This document shows positions 9,727 to 19,026 of a stretch of 64,000 nt of DNA, in pieces. Each line of letters opens with the position of its first letter. The stretch's first letter is position 1. A program made the translations under genes and the position numbers. The notes under the pieces were generated by a model. That model saw only the letters and a program-made list of their open reading frames with translations, ran no database searches and had not been told where the DNA came from. Source of the DNA: PGYR01 sp048267165 (GTDB taxonomy: Bacteria > Bacteroidota > Ignavibacteria > Kapaibacteriales > UBA2268); contig JBLWYD010000001.1 in the NCBI GenBank assembly GCA_048267165.1, positions 62,001 to 126,000 on the forward strand, written 5' to 3'.

Positions 9727-11358
9727 TCAATCCATTGTAAAACTATCTGGGTAATATTTATTCGCAAGATTCACGAATTCATCACCGCGGACGAACATAC
9801 CCATATCCACATCCTCTATGTTTTCTTTACCGCAAGCAGCAAGCAATTCCATAACGGCATAGACTGTGTTATTATGAAAGTTAAAAACTCTTTCGGCTTT
9901 ATCTTTTACAACCAGTCCTTTGACTAACCCTTCTTCTTGGGTAGCAACACCCGTTGGGCAGTTGTTCGTGTTGCAACGTAGTGCTTGGATACAACCCACT
10001 GCGAACATAAACCCACGAGCTGAATTACATATATCAGCCCCTATAGCTAAGTTCTTTAGAATAGATTCAGCAGTTACTATTTTTCCAGATGCAACTAGAT
10101 TAATCTTGTCTCTGAGCCCATATTTTATCAAGGTCTTATTAACGAAAATAAGCCCCGGTTGCAAAGGCATACCAACAGAGTCAGAAAACTCCAATGGAGC
10201 AGCACCAGTACCGCCCTCGGCACCATCAACTGTGATGAAATCAGGCATCATACCTGTCTTTTCCATTAGCTGACATATTTCAATGAACTCTTCTGTTCTA
10301 CCAATACATAGCTTTATCCCTATTGGTTTTCCTTCCGCTAGGTCTCTTAGTTTCTCTACGAACTCAAGCAACCCTTTAGCATCGCTGAACTCTTTGTGAC
10401 CGGGAGGTGAAAGAACCGTAGTCCCTGGTTTAATGTGACGTATAGCAGCAATTTCTGGAGTATTTTTAATAGCGGGAAGAACTCCACCATGACCGGGCTT
10501 AGCGCCCTGTGATATTTTTAGCTCTATCATTTTCACTTCGGGTAGTGCAGCTCTTTCTTTGAAAGTTTCTGGATTGAATCGTCCGTCATCAGTCCTACAG
10601 CCAAAGTATCCTGTCCCAATTTGCCAAGTCAAATCACCACCTTGTAAGTGATAAGGTGATATACCGCCTTCACCCGTATTATGATAGAATTGTCCTTTGA
10701 TTGCACCTTTGTTCAGTGCCATAACAGCATTTTTACTTAATGCACCAAAACTCATAGCCGAGATATTATAAATAGATGCTGAATAAGGTTGCCTACATTT
10801 GGGGCCTCCTATTTTCACTCTTGGTAATTCGTGTTTTGGTTCTTTAGCGTATATCGAGTGTCGCAAACCCTCATATTCCATTTTATCTAAATCATTTTGA
10901 GTTCCGAACGCCACAGTATCGCTTACGTTTTTTGCTCTTCGGTAAACTAATGAACGATGATTACGAGAGAAAGGTCGCCCCTCGGTTGAAGTTTCTATGA
11001 AGTATTGCTGTATCTCGGGCGATATAAACTCGAATAGATAACGGAAATACCCTAACAGTGGAAAGTTCCTCAGTATAGTGTGCTTAGTCTGGAATACATT
11101 GTATAATCCGATAACATATAGTATTGCTATTATTGCAAACATCCAAGTCGGGAAAATTAGTAGATATGTCGGTATAAAAAGGATTATCAAGACGATAATT
11201 CCAACTGTTATATATTTCGCTCTCATAAAGTATTGCTGCATATTATGAATAGAATATAATAACCTACGAAATTCATCTGGAAAGTGAAAATAAAGTGCAT
11301 AATTACTAGTATTATGTAATTTTTCCGAATAATAATTGTTGTTTAGATTAGTGAACAT
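9727..11358 (-). CDS. FMN-binding glutamate synthase family protein, membrane-anchored
   Basis: 543 residues by the longest frame; the ATG at 11226 (MRAKYITVG, residue 45) better matches family N-termini. Two hydrophobic helices follow (about 48-90). The rest matches the FMN-binding synthase domain of glutamate synthase large chain: SAMSFGALSKNAVMAL, KISQGAKPGHGGVLP, ITVDGAEGGTGAAPLEF, and a cysteine cluster CIQALRCNTNNCPTG expected to hold a 3Fe-4S centre. The amidotransferase and GXGXG domains of true GltB are absent, so it is a stand-alone synthase-type flavoprotein whose substrate is uncertain; it should not be named gltB. It lies 12 nt upstream of the CotH pair but is functionally unrelated to it. 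Confidence 0.85.
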   Translation of the reverse strand: MFTNLNNNYYSEKLHNTSNYALYFHFPDEFRRLLYSIHNMQQYFMRAKYITVGIIVLIILFIPTYLLIFPTWMFAIIAILYVIGLYNVFQTKHTILRNFPLLGYFRYLFEFISPEIQQYFIETSTEGRPFSRNHRSLVYRRAKNVSDTVAFGTQNDLDKMEYEGLRHSIYAKEPKHELPRVKIGGPKCRQPYSASIYNISAMSFGALSKNAVMALNKGAIKGQFYHNTGEGGISPYHLQGGDLTWQIGTGYFGCRTDDGRFNPETFKERAALPEVKMIELKISQGAKPGHGGVLPAIKNTPEIAAIRHIKPGTTVLSPPGHKEFSDAKGLLEFVEKLRDLAEGKPIGIKLCIGRTEEFIEICQLMEKTGMMPDFITVDGAEGGTGAAPLEFSDSVGMPLQPGLIFVNKTLIKYGLRDKINLVASGKIVTAESILKNLAIGADICNSARGFMFAVGCIQALRCNTNNCPTGVATQEEGLVKGLVVKDKAERVFNFHNNTVYAVMELLAACGKENIEDVDMGMFVRGDEFVNLANKYYPDSFTMD

Positions 11359-11403
11359 TACTATATTTAGAAATTAATATAAACTAAAATTATTAAAAAA
11401 GGT

Positions 11404-13386
11404 GTGAAGATGAATAAAACCCTACTGATTTGCTTAATTGCTATATTAGCATTTAGCCAAAGTTACTCGGCTGAGCCAAGACTAATACTAGTGGAACAGA
11501 TGACAACTAGCTCCAATAATAGTCCTGATTACTTACCCATAGCCAACCAATTCAATAATATTGTGAACGGCAATGTAGAAGTAATACCATTAACTATTCA
11601 CATGAATTTTAACCCTGATTTATTCTACGAACAAAGAAAAGATTTGGCGAGTAGAATACTAATGTACAAAAAACAAGGTGAAAATTACACTTTACCAATT
11701 TTTTACGTTAATGGTGCTGAAGTACCAACTATACAAGGTTTACAGACAAAAATTAGCTCCGAAAAAAACCAAACTTCTCCTATAAAAATGAAAGTGCAAG
11801 TTGGTAAGAATAGCAATCAATTCTATTTCGTAGAAGTAAAAATGGATATTGATACTGTATTACAAACATCAGATGTACTATTCTGCGCATTGATTGAAAA
11901 ACACATTGTAGCTCCTCAAGTAGGTAACTCCAATGAATCGGACTTCTACTATGTAACTAGAAGAATAGATTTACAGCCAACTAGTGGAGAAAAAATCACT
12001 AGAAATGACCTAGGGTTTTCTGGTAATAGATTCGCTTTCGAAATGGAAGATTTTTGGAATTTAGAAGAGATGTACGCTATTGCTTGGGTGCAAAATGGTG
12101 TTTCTAAAAAAGTATTACAAGTAGAAAAAACTAAACTATATAATGAAGATATTAAAATAGCACTAAATCGAGACTCTGTGAATTTCGATGATGACAATAA
12201 AAACGAAATACAGACTTTAGAAATATACAACAATTCTATGAATTATTTGGATATATCTAGTATCGAGTTAGATTCTGAAGCGGATTTCTCAGCTCAACAT
12301 AAAGCTAGTGAAATGAGATTATACCCAGGTATGACAAAGCTAGTAGATGTAAAACTTGATAAACAAGAAACTGGAGAATACAGCACTAATCTAGTAATCA
12401 AATCGAATGCGGTTAATACCCCTAACATTGTTATCCCTATCTCAGCTATTGTTGAGAGTAGTGATAACCCGATATTGACAACTGATATAACTACGATTGA
12501 TTTCGGTAAAGTCTCTAAATCTCAGAAAGAAGTAGTCAACATAACTAATACTGGTAAGGGACCACTTAAGATAAGCTCTATCGAAATAATGGATAATGAA
12601 GAAGGAACGTTCTCAATCCTAAACACTGATATACCTGACATCCAAGAAAAAGAAACTCTATTTCTTCAAGTAAATTTCAAGCCAAAAGAAGAAATCAATT
12701 ATTTCGCAACATTGGTTATAAAGTCGAATGCTACGAATGAGTCCTCGTTAAGTATTACTCTAAAAGGTCAGGGCGATAACTTACAGCAGTTCTCCTCTAT
12801 ACAAGTTGCGACAGATAAAATTGACTTCGGGACTACTGACTTTATCGAGCCAGTTCAAAAGTCTATTGTAATCAATAATATTGGTAATATAGATTTGATA
12901 CTAAGTAACAGCGAAATTGAGAACAAGTCCTTAGATGGTGCTTTCAAATTCGTTGGCACTCACAATAAGACTATAGCTGCTGAATCAAAAGATTCGCTTG
13001 TAATTGAATTCTTACCAAATGACAACAAGGAATTTACAGACAAGCTAATAATTCGCTCTAATAATACTGACCCTACACTTAGAAGAATAGAAGTACCACT
13101 TTCAGGTACGGGTGACGGTGTTTCGTCTGTAGAGAGCTTTATAAGGGATTTCAGTGTTAGCTATTACGACCAGACTTTGGCAATCGACAATAGCAACGAA
13201 TCTGTAAATACTATTGAAGTTTCGTTCTATGACCTTAGTGGTAATATGCTGAATAAACAAAGTGCGGACATAGGAATCGGTAATAGAAATATAGCTACTA
13301 GTGAACTAAATCGCAATCAAGTTATTATCTATAGTATCACTTCTAATGGTAAAGTAATCAGTGCTGGTAAGTTTATTAATAACTAA
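11404..13386 (+). CDS. Secreted Omp28-like protein with ASH-type repeats and sorting-like C-terminus
   Basis: 660 residues by the longest frame (GTG at 11404). The ATG at 11410 is preferred: AAAGGTG lies about 7 nt upstream and MNKTLLICLIAILAFSQSYSA is the signal peptide. Residues about 25-110 resemble the thioredoxin-like Omp28 domain (RLILVEQMTTSSNN ... LPIFYVNGAEVPTIQG), but the CxxC found in many members is replaced by SSNNSP. Residues about 260-580 contain three ASH/choice-of-anchor-D beta sandwiches (IDFGKVSKSQKEVVNITNTG, IDFGTTDFIEPVQKS). The last about 80 residues look like a T9SS type A domain (VSFYDLSGNML ... VIIYSITSNGK). A strong hairpin terminator follows. It is divergent from the glutamate-synthase-like gene. 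Confidence 0.75.
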   Translation: MKMNKTLLICLIAILAFSQSYSAEPRLILVEQMTTSSNNSPDYLPIANQFNNIVNGNVEVIPLTIHMNFNPDLFYEQRKDLASRILMYKKQGENYTLPIFYVNGAEVPTIQGLQTKISSEKNQTSPIKMKVQVGKNSNQFYFVEVKMDIDTVLQTSDVLFCALIEKHIVAPQVGNSNESDFYYVTRRIDLQPTSGEKITRNDLGFSGNRFAFEMEDFWNLEEMYAIAWVQNGVSKKVLQVEKTKLYNEDIKIALNRDSVNFDDDNKNEIQTLEIYNNSMNYLDISSIELDSEADFSAQHKASEMRLYPGMTKLVDVKLDKQETGEYSTNLVIKSNAVNTPNIVIPISAIVESSDNPILTTDITTIDFGKVSKSQKEVVNITNTGKGPLKISSIEIMDNEEGTFSILNTDIPDIQEKETLFLQVNFKPKEEINYFATLVIKSNATNESSLSITLKGQGDNLQQFSSIQVATDKIDFGTTDFIEPVQKSIVINNIGNIDLILSNSEIENKSLDGAFKFVGTHNKTIAAESKDSLVIEFLPNDNKEFTDKLIIRSNNTDPTLRRIEVPLSGTGDGVSSVESFIRDFSVSYYDQTLAIDNSNESVNTIEVSFYDLSGNMLNKQSADIGIGNRNIATSELNRNQVIIYSITSNGKVISAGKFINN

Positions 13387-13413
13387 ACTTTTTCTTGCTA
13401 GATAGTTTATAAC

Positions 13414-13445
13414 AAAATGGCTGCCAAACCTTGGCAGCCATTTTT
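13414..13445. terminator. Bidirectional rho-independent terminator
   Basis: A 14-bp perfect stem (AAAATGGCTGCCAA with TTGGCAGCCATTTT) around a 3-nt loop, flanked by A and T runs on the two sides. It sits between the convergent genes ending at 13386 (plus) and 13465 (minus) and can serve both. Confidence 0.9.
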
Positions 13446-13464
13446 AGTTTCTATTTAACTATTA

Positions 13465-14211
13465 TTATTCGCAACAAGAATCTATTGAGTATAATTCTAA
13501 CACTTCTGCTTGTGAAATCTCTTTGTCGAATATAGCTATATCATCAATAGTTCCATTAAAGAACTTGCCTATTATAAGATTACCCATGTTCACAGGGCTT
13601 ACTACATCTTGAGTTAAGCTGATTTTTTGATCCATCTGTACCCCATTCTGATATAATGTCATAGTTTTAGTATCAAAATTGCAAGTAGCAACTACGTGAT
13701 ACCATTCATCTAATTGATTAACATTCGAAGTATCCCAAACGGAATTGAGATTATTAAAAAAAGTGGCTTTATTAAGGTCATAAATACCTAAAGACAATAC
13801 TCTATTTGAAGAGGGAGTAGCATTGTCTTCTTCACCCCTAGAGATTAACACTTCGTATTCACCATTATTATTTATAGTATGTTTATACCACAATGATATG
13901 GAGAATTTTCTAAGATCATTAAGGAATGTAGGGTCTTCCATAAATAGATAATTAGTAGATGCGGCAGTAAACTTGTAAGCACAATTCTCTCCACCTTCTC
14001 TACCTACAGTTGTTTCAGCATTGTTTGTATTAGTAAGGTCATTATTGTTTTTCTGATCTTCTAAGCTACCATCTATAAATGGATAATACGCTATCAGTGA
14101 ATTCTCTAATGACTCAGGAATACATACTTTGTCAGCAGGGGTGATTGGTTTCTCATCTTCTTTGCAAGAAAACAAAAGTAAAACAGTTAAAATTAGGATA
14201 AAATGTCTCAT
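13465..14211 (-). CDS. LamG/concanavalin-like domain lipoprotein
   Basis: 248 residues. MRHFILILTVLLLFSC is a lipoprotein signal (Cys16). Residues about 38-240 form a laminin-G-like jelly roll: LIAYYPFIDGSLEDQ, then FSISLWYKHTIN, WYHVVATCNFDTKTMTLYQNG and GTIDDIAIFDKEIS, the standard succession of LamG_3 strands. Such domains usually bind carbohydrate or protein at the surface; the ligand is unknown. GGAG lies just upstream of the ATG at 14211. It is a single gene, convergent with the Omp28-like gene and sharing its terminator. Confidence 0.85.
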   Translation of the reverse strand: MRHFILILTVLLLFSCKEDEKPITPADKVCIPESLENSLIAYYPFIDGSLEDQKNNNDLTNTNNAETTVGREGGENCAYKFTAASTNYLFMEDPTFLNDLRKFSISLWYKHTINNNGEYEVLISRGEEDNATPSSNRVLSLGIYDLNKATFFNNLNSVWDTSNVNQLDEWYHVVATCNFDTKTMTLYQNGVQMDQKISLTQDVVSPVNMGNLIIGKFFNGTIDDIAIFDKEISQAEVLELYSIDSCCE

Positions 14212-14521
14212 AAAAACTCCGTGTGTTATTGAAAAAACTTAATAATAAAACAACAAACAAACATATATTCTGTTACATCTAAAACTAATAGAAATGCAGT
14301 ATTTTTAAAATAAAATATGATTCTTGTGAAATCAAAGTAAAAAGTGTGGAACTCGTTTCACAATTTACTAGGTATAGCGTTATTGCTAGTAGTATGTGGT
14401 ACATCCCTACCTTTTTTATCATTTTGCAGAAACTATATTGCATAATCTGAAAATCAACTTAGTTTTTATCTTTTATTTTTGTAGCTTTATCCTTTATAAT
14501 TTTTATTATTTGAAATAATTT
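14212..14521. other. Divergent intergenic region, no gene seen
   Basis: 310 nt of AT-rich sequence between the LamG lipoprotein and the YfhO-type gene, expected to hold both promoters. No RNA gene, strong hairpin or recognisable operator was found. A TATAAT-like box occurs near 14490 without a convincing upstream element. Confidence 0.5.
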
Positions 14522-17101
14522 ATGGCTAAGAAGACAAATCAATCAGCAATCGCAGGTTTGAGCACTAAAACTAAAGATATAATATTTATAACTTTAATTT
14601 TTGCTTGTGTTTATATTTTCCTCGGGAAGGCCATCAGTGGTGGTGGTTTCAACGCATCCGATAATCTTGCTTCGTACTCTTTCGAGAAGTATTTGGATAA
14701 AGCTCAGGAAGATGGGGAATTCCCACTATGGATACCTCATATTTTCAGTGGTATGCCTTCATATTCGGCTATGCTAACTACCGGTGATAGATGGTGGGAT
14801 TTCGCGTATAAGATTATATTCGGATTCGCGCTATTATTCAAAGGGCTTTTCAATAGTGATACTGCCCGAGTTGCCTTCTGGTATGCACTCTATGGTGCTG
14901 GTATTTATTGGCTACTTCGCTCCAAACACAAGGAACCGGGGATAGCTTTCTTCTCAGCTTTTGCAGCTGTCTTCTCAACTGCTGTTATAACTTGGATTAT
15001 GATAGGGCACAATACAAAGCCTATAGTATTGGCTTGTCTGCCTTTTACATTTATATTTATAGAAAAACTCCGAGAGAAATTCTCTCTCATCTATTTGCTA
15101 TTGCTCATACTCTCGCTACACACTATGCTCGAAGCTGGTCACGTTCAGATGATATTCTACTCTGCTCTGGCGATTGGTATATACCTTGTGTTTGAGCTTA
15201 TTAGCCGACTAATTAGCAAAAAAGATGCTATTGGTGTAGTGAAAGTTGGCGGATACCTGCTTGCTGCTGGTATTCTTGCTTTCCTTATGTCATCAGATAG
15301 ATATTACTCTACTTTAGATTATACTGACCACTCTACTAGGGGTTCTGCTCCACTTGTGCAAGACAACAAAGATGCTCGTGATGCTTCGGGTGGAAACTCT
15401 TATGACTACGCTACTATGTGGTCATTCAGCCCCGGTGAGATGATGGGCTTTTTGGTACCGAACTATTATGGATTCGGTAAACTGGAATATGATGTAGAAA
15501 ATAATAGCGGTACTATACTTTCGCAAATTGCGAGTCAAGATTCAGGTAATAAAGTGCCTACATATTGGGGGCAAAAGCCAATAGAAGACTCGGCTCCCTA
15601 TATGGGAATTCTGATTTTCTTCCTCGGACTATTCGGTATTATAACTAATCGAAAAAATGTATTCGTGCAATTTTTAGCATTTTTATCGCTGTTCGCACTT
15701 ATACTTTCCTTCGGTTATACGTTGCCTATTCTATACGATTTCTTCTTCTACAATGTGCCTATGTTCAATAAGTTCAGGGCACCTTCGATGATACTTGCTT
15801 TAGTGCATTTCGCATTCCCAATCCTTGCAGGATACGGATTATCATCTATTGTGAGTTGGTCCAAGGATGGAATAAGCAAAGAAAACAAGAAGAAAGTAAC
15901 TTACTTCGCAATAGCAGCGGCAGCTTTTTTCGCGATTGGTGTTTTATACAATTTAGGTTTTGAAGATAATTACAAATCATCAGTTATCAATTCTCAATTT
16001 GTGAGCCAACGTATGTTGCCACAAATGCCTGAGAATTATCATGAGCAATTCAAGACTGAATATTCTGACTTCGTTTGGTCTGAGATGATAAGCGATTGGA
16101 TGATAAATGGCGTGCTAATGCTATTAGCAGCAGGACTAATTTATCTATTTGCAATTAAAAAAGTAAAACAACCAATTCTATTATCTGGTCTAATATTGAT
16201 ATTAGTATTCGACCTATGGAGAGTAGATAGCAGACCTATGGACATTGTCGAGACATCGCTCTCGGACAAGGTATTCCACCGAAAAGATTGGGTGGAATTT
16301 ATAAAGCAAGACAAACAAGAAAAATTCAGAATAGCAGACTTCGTTTCTCCTACTCCTAATGCTACTGCATATTGGCTACTAGAAAACGTAGGTGGTTATC
16401 ACTCGGCTAAGCTAAGAGTTTACCAAGATATGCTTGATGTAACTTCAGGTGGTAGTACTTCAGCGGTTAGCAACCCATTCGTCTGGTCGTTATTAAATGT
16501 GAAATACATAATTGACGCTAGACAAATACCGGGTATGCAGCCAGTTTTCCAATCGCAACAAGAACAAGCTTTCGTATATCTGAATCCTAGTTTCTTGCCT
16601 AGAGCATTTTTCGTTAATACAGTAGAGGTCGATAAACCCCTTTCTATATTAAAACGTATGGAGTATAACCCAGGTCAGAATGCTAACTTCAATCCGCAAG
16701 AGGTTGTATATGTAGAAGAGAAACTGGGCAAAAGCATACAGCCAATTACGGAAGCAGCAAGCGTAAAAGTTACTGAATACAAGAATGAAAAAATCACATT
16801 AGAAGCCAATGCAACTGGTACTAACTTCCTTCTAGTTAGTGAGGTTTACTATCCAGAGTGGAAAGCTTATGTAGATGGTAAAGAGACTGAGATAGTAAAA
16901 TCGAACTACTTTATGAGAGGGCTTGTATTACCAGCAGGTAAGCACAAAGTAGAATTCAAATACGAATCTCAGAAGTTTGAAACAGGTAAAATGGCTTCAC
17001 TTACTACTAATACTCTAGTGATGATAGGGTTACTTATCACATTATTTCTACTTTGGAAAGAAAATGAAAAGAAAAAGAAAGCTGGAACTACGGAGAAATA
17101 A
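14522..17101 (+). CDS. YfhO-family multi-pass membrane protein
   Basis: 859 residues. A short basic N-terminus is followed by about twelve hydrophobic helices between residues 20 and 570, a soluble region (about 570-820, including SFLPRAFFVNTVEV and a NFLLVSEVYYPEWKAYVDG segment), and a final helix (about 830-850). The EVYYPEW-AYVDG motif followed by MRGLVLPAGKHKVEFKY is characteristic of the YfhO family, polytopic proteins related to GT-C glycosyltransferase-like enzymes. Some members act in lipoteichoic acid or other polymer glycosylation in Firmicutes; the substrate in this lineage is unknown. It heads a plus-strand run leading to the unknown 199-residue protein 44 nt downstream. Confidence 0.85.
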   Translation: MAKKTNQSAIAGLSTKTKDIIFITLIFACVYIFLGKAISGGGFNASDNLASYSFEKYLDKAQEDGEFPLWIPHIFSGMPSYSAMLTTGDRWWDFAYKIIFGFALLFKGLFNSDTARVAFWYALYGAGIYWLLRSKHKEPGIAFFSAFAAVFSTAVITWIMIGHNTKPIVLACLPFTFIFIEKLREKFSLIYLLLLILSLHTMLEAGHVQMIFYSALAIGIYLVFELISRLISKKDAIGVVKVGGYLLAAGILAFLMSSDRYYSTLDYTDHSTRGSAPLVQDNKDARDASGGNSYDYATMWSFSPGEMMGFLVPNYYGFGKLEYDVENNSGTILSQIASQDSGNKVPTYWGQKPIEDSAPYMGILIFFLGLFGIITNRKNVFVQFLAFLSLFALILSFGYTLPILYDFFFYNVPMFNKFRAPSMILALVHFAFPILAGYGLSSIVSWSKDGISKENKKKVTYFAIAAAAFFAIGVLYNLGFEDNYKSSVINSQFVSQRMLPQMPENYHEQFKTEYSDFVWSEMISDWMINGVLMLLAAGLIYLFAIKKVKQPILLSGLILILVFDLWRVDSRPMDIVETSLSDKVFHRKDWVEFIKQDKQEKFRIADFVSPTPNATAYWLLENVGGYHSAKLRVYQDMLDVTSGGSTSAVSNPFVWSLLNVKYIIDARQIPGMQPVFQSQQEQAFVYLNPSFLPRAFFVNTVEVDKPLSILKRMEYNPGQNANFNPQEVVYVEEKLGKSIQPITEAASVKVTEYKNEKITLEANATGTNFLLVSEVYYPEWKAYVDGKETEIVKSNYFMRGLVLPAGKHKVEFKYESQKFETGKMASLTTNTLVMIGLLITLFLLWKENEKKKKAGTTEK

Positions 17102-17145
17102 GTAATTATTTTAGTCGTCATTAAGCTAAAAAATATATAAGGTTT

Positions 17146-17745
17146 ATGAGTAATAGTAATCAAGAAATATTAGATTTCTTTTCGAAATTAGTGAACGTAG
17201 AAGGTGTATTGCATATACCCGAAGATGTGTTTTTGAAAATGGAAAAAGAGTACGGGGAGCTACTTAAGAAGGAGTTCACCCATACCCGTATGTTTAAGCT
17301 ACCTGAATTCGAGATTGAATTTTTCAAATGGCTAAAAGAGAACGACCAATTAGTGTGGAACGATTTGTGGATGGAAGATGATGAGAGTTATACTATATCC
17401 ATCGAATTCCTCCCTTTGCTATTGGAAAAAGATGGACGTGGTTTCCCTATTTGTGATTTGCAAACTGTAGATAATTATTACTTTATGCCACAACTATTAG
17501 TCGATAGAGAATCAGACGTAATGGTAGAGGCAGCAAAGGTACGCTTCATAGAGAAAAGTGGGCTAACACCTAGCCAACTATTAGCTTTGGAAATACATTT
17601 CGGTGGAATCGATATATGGCACTTTGCTTACAAGCACAAAATAGAATTGCCGGAAGCGAAGGCAGCCGTTGCTTCTCTAGTAGAAGATCAAATACTAGTC
17701 CACCTAACTGATGCCGAGCATTTGGCACCAATCTTGGAACTGTAA
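17146..17745 (+). CDS. Conserved-looking soluble protein of unknown function
   Basis: 199 residues, acidic, no signal peptide or membrane helix. I do not recognise a family. The C-terminal third (LTPSQLLALEIHFGGIDIWHFAYKHKIELPEAKAAVASL) has the look of a winged-helix or small helical module. The stop overlaps the aspartate kinase start by one base (TAATG at 17743-17747), so the two are translationally coupled. The coupling supports a genuine gene but does not prove a role in amino-acid synthesis. Confidence 0.7.
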   Translation: MSNSNQEILDFFSKLVNVEGVLHIPEDVFLKMEKEYGELLKKEFTHTRMFKLPEFEIEFFKWLKENDQLVWNDLWMEDDESYTISIEFLPLLLEKDGRGFPICDLQTVDNYYFMPQLLVDRESDVMVEAAKVRFIEKSGLTPSQLLALEIHFGGIDIWHFAYKHKIELPEAKAAVASLVEDQILVHLTDAEHLAPILEL

Positions 17746-19019
17746 TGATAGTCATGAAATTTGGTGGTACGTCCGTAGGTACTGCCGAAGCAATGCGATT
17801 AGTCGCCGATGCTATTACTAAGCAATCGGGCAACAAAATTGTTGTCCTTTCGGCTAGTTCAGGCATTACCGATAAGCTAGTCAATATTACTAATTCACTC
17901 CCTGAAGATTTAGAAACCGCACGCTCTCTCTTCTCAGAAATAGAAGCACAAATGCATCAAATCAGCGATGGGCTTCAACTTGAAGTTAATGCGAAAACAA
18001 AAGTCACCGCCCTACTAAAAGAACTCAGTGAACTAATCTATAGCGTTGAATTACTAGAGTATATAAGCGATAATGTGGCGAATAGAATAGTAGCTTATGG
18101 GGAGTTGCTCTCAACTACTATTTTTAGTGAATACTATAATCAAAACCACTCCTGCGAATTTCTGAATATCACCGATTACCTTACTTATGACAAGAAAGGT
18201 GACGCCTATACTCTAGCAAATAAAGAAGAAATATCGAATATACTAGAGTCAGCTAACACTATAGTAACCCAAGGATTCATCTGTAAGAATACAGAAGGGA
18301 ATATCGCGAATCTTGGGCGAGGTGGTTCCGACTATTCCGCTGCTATTATAGCTGCTGAAATGCAAGCTGAGGAATTGCAGATATGGACTGACGTAAACGG
18401 TGTTATGTCAGCTGATCCAAGGTTAATCAAGAACCCTTTGACTAAACACCGAATCAATGTAAGCAGTTTAGAACGCATGGCATTTTTCGGAGCTAAGGTA
18501 ATCCATCCTGATACTCTGAAACCAACTCTGAAAGCTAACATACCTGTTAAAATATTGAACACTTTTAATTCTGATAATCATGGAACTTTGGTTACTACTG
18601 AGAAAGATAACCCAATTCCTACATTCACAATAAAGCGAAAATGTTTACTTTATACTTACAGAGCGAGTTCGAAGAAAAACCTATATCTAATCAATAAGCA
18701 CATCACTAATACAATAGTGAAAAAGTCGCTCAACTTACTTTCTAGTAGTCATATAGATAATTCAGTTCACTATGTTTTCGAGCGGAGTATTGATAAGTTT
18801 TTAGAGTTAGATATGGATTTTGAATCAAAAGAAATTGATTTAATTTATATATGTGAGTTGAATAATTCAAAAATAAATGCTATTTTGAGAGAACTCAATA
18901 ATCTAAAAATTGAGCATTTAGAAATAGATTGGTCGAGCGGAGCTATACTTATACTTGCAAATGCCGATAAAAAGGGTGATGATTATAATAGATTCCACGA
19001 TATGTTAATAAACTTGTAG
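17745..19019 (+). CDS. Aspartate kinase
   Basis: 424 residues, usual length for a monofunctional aspartokinase. It phosphorylates L-aspartate in the first step of lysine, threonine and methionine synthesis. The N-terminus carries the family signature VMKFGGTSVG (residues 3-12). IVVLSASSGITDKL, LGRGGSDYSA and WTDVNGVMSADPR form the nucleotide and aspartate site, and AFFGAKVIHPDTLKP precedes the regulatory part. The C-terminal about 130 residues should be two ACT domains but are divergent, so effector specificity cannot be read. ATG ATA GTC ATG gives two possible starts; the first overlaps the upstream stop. A response regulator gene begins 7 nt downstream. Confidence 0.93.
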   Translation: MIVMKFGGTSVGTAEAMRLVADAITKQSGNKIVVLSASSGITDKLVNITNSLPEDLETARSLFSEIEAQMHQISDGLQLEVNAKTKVTALLKELSELIYSVELLEYISDNVANRIVAYGELLSTTIFSEYYNQNHSCEFLNITDYLTYDKKGDAYTLANKEEISNILESANTIVTQGFICKNTEGNIANLGRGGSDYSAAIIAAEMQAEELQIWTDVNGVMSADPRLIKNPLTKHRINVSSLERMAFFGAKVIHPDTLKPTLKANIPVKILNTFNSDNHGTLVTTEKDNPIPTFTIKRKCLLYTYRASSKKNLYLINKHITNTIVKKSLNLLSSSHIDNSVHYVFERSIDKFLELDMDFESKEIDLIYICELNNSKINAILRELNNLKIEHLEIDWSSGAILILANADKKGDDYNRFHDMLINL

Positions 19020-19026
19020 AATTAGA

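Noticed and set aside
9727..11358. Calling the glutamate-synthase-like gene gltB
   Set aside because: The glutaminase and GXGXG domains are absent and membrane helices are present; it is the stand-alone FMN-binding type.
14212..14521. Small RNA or riboswitch upstream of the YfhO-type gene
   Set aside because: Only weak 5-bp inverted repeats; nothing beyond chance.
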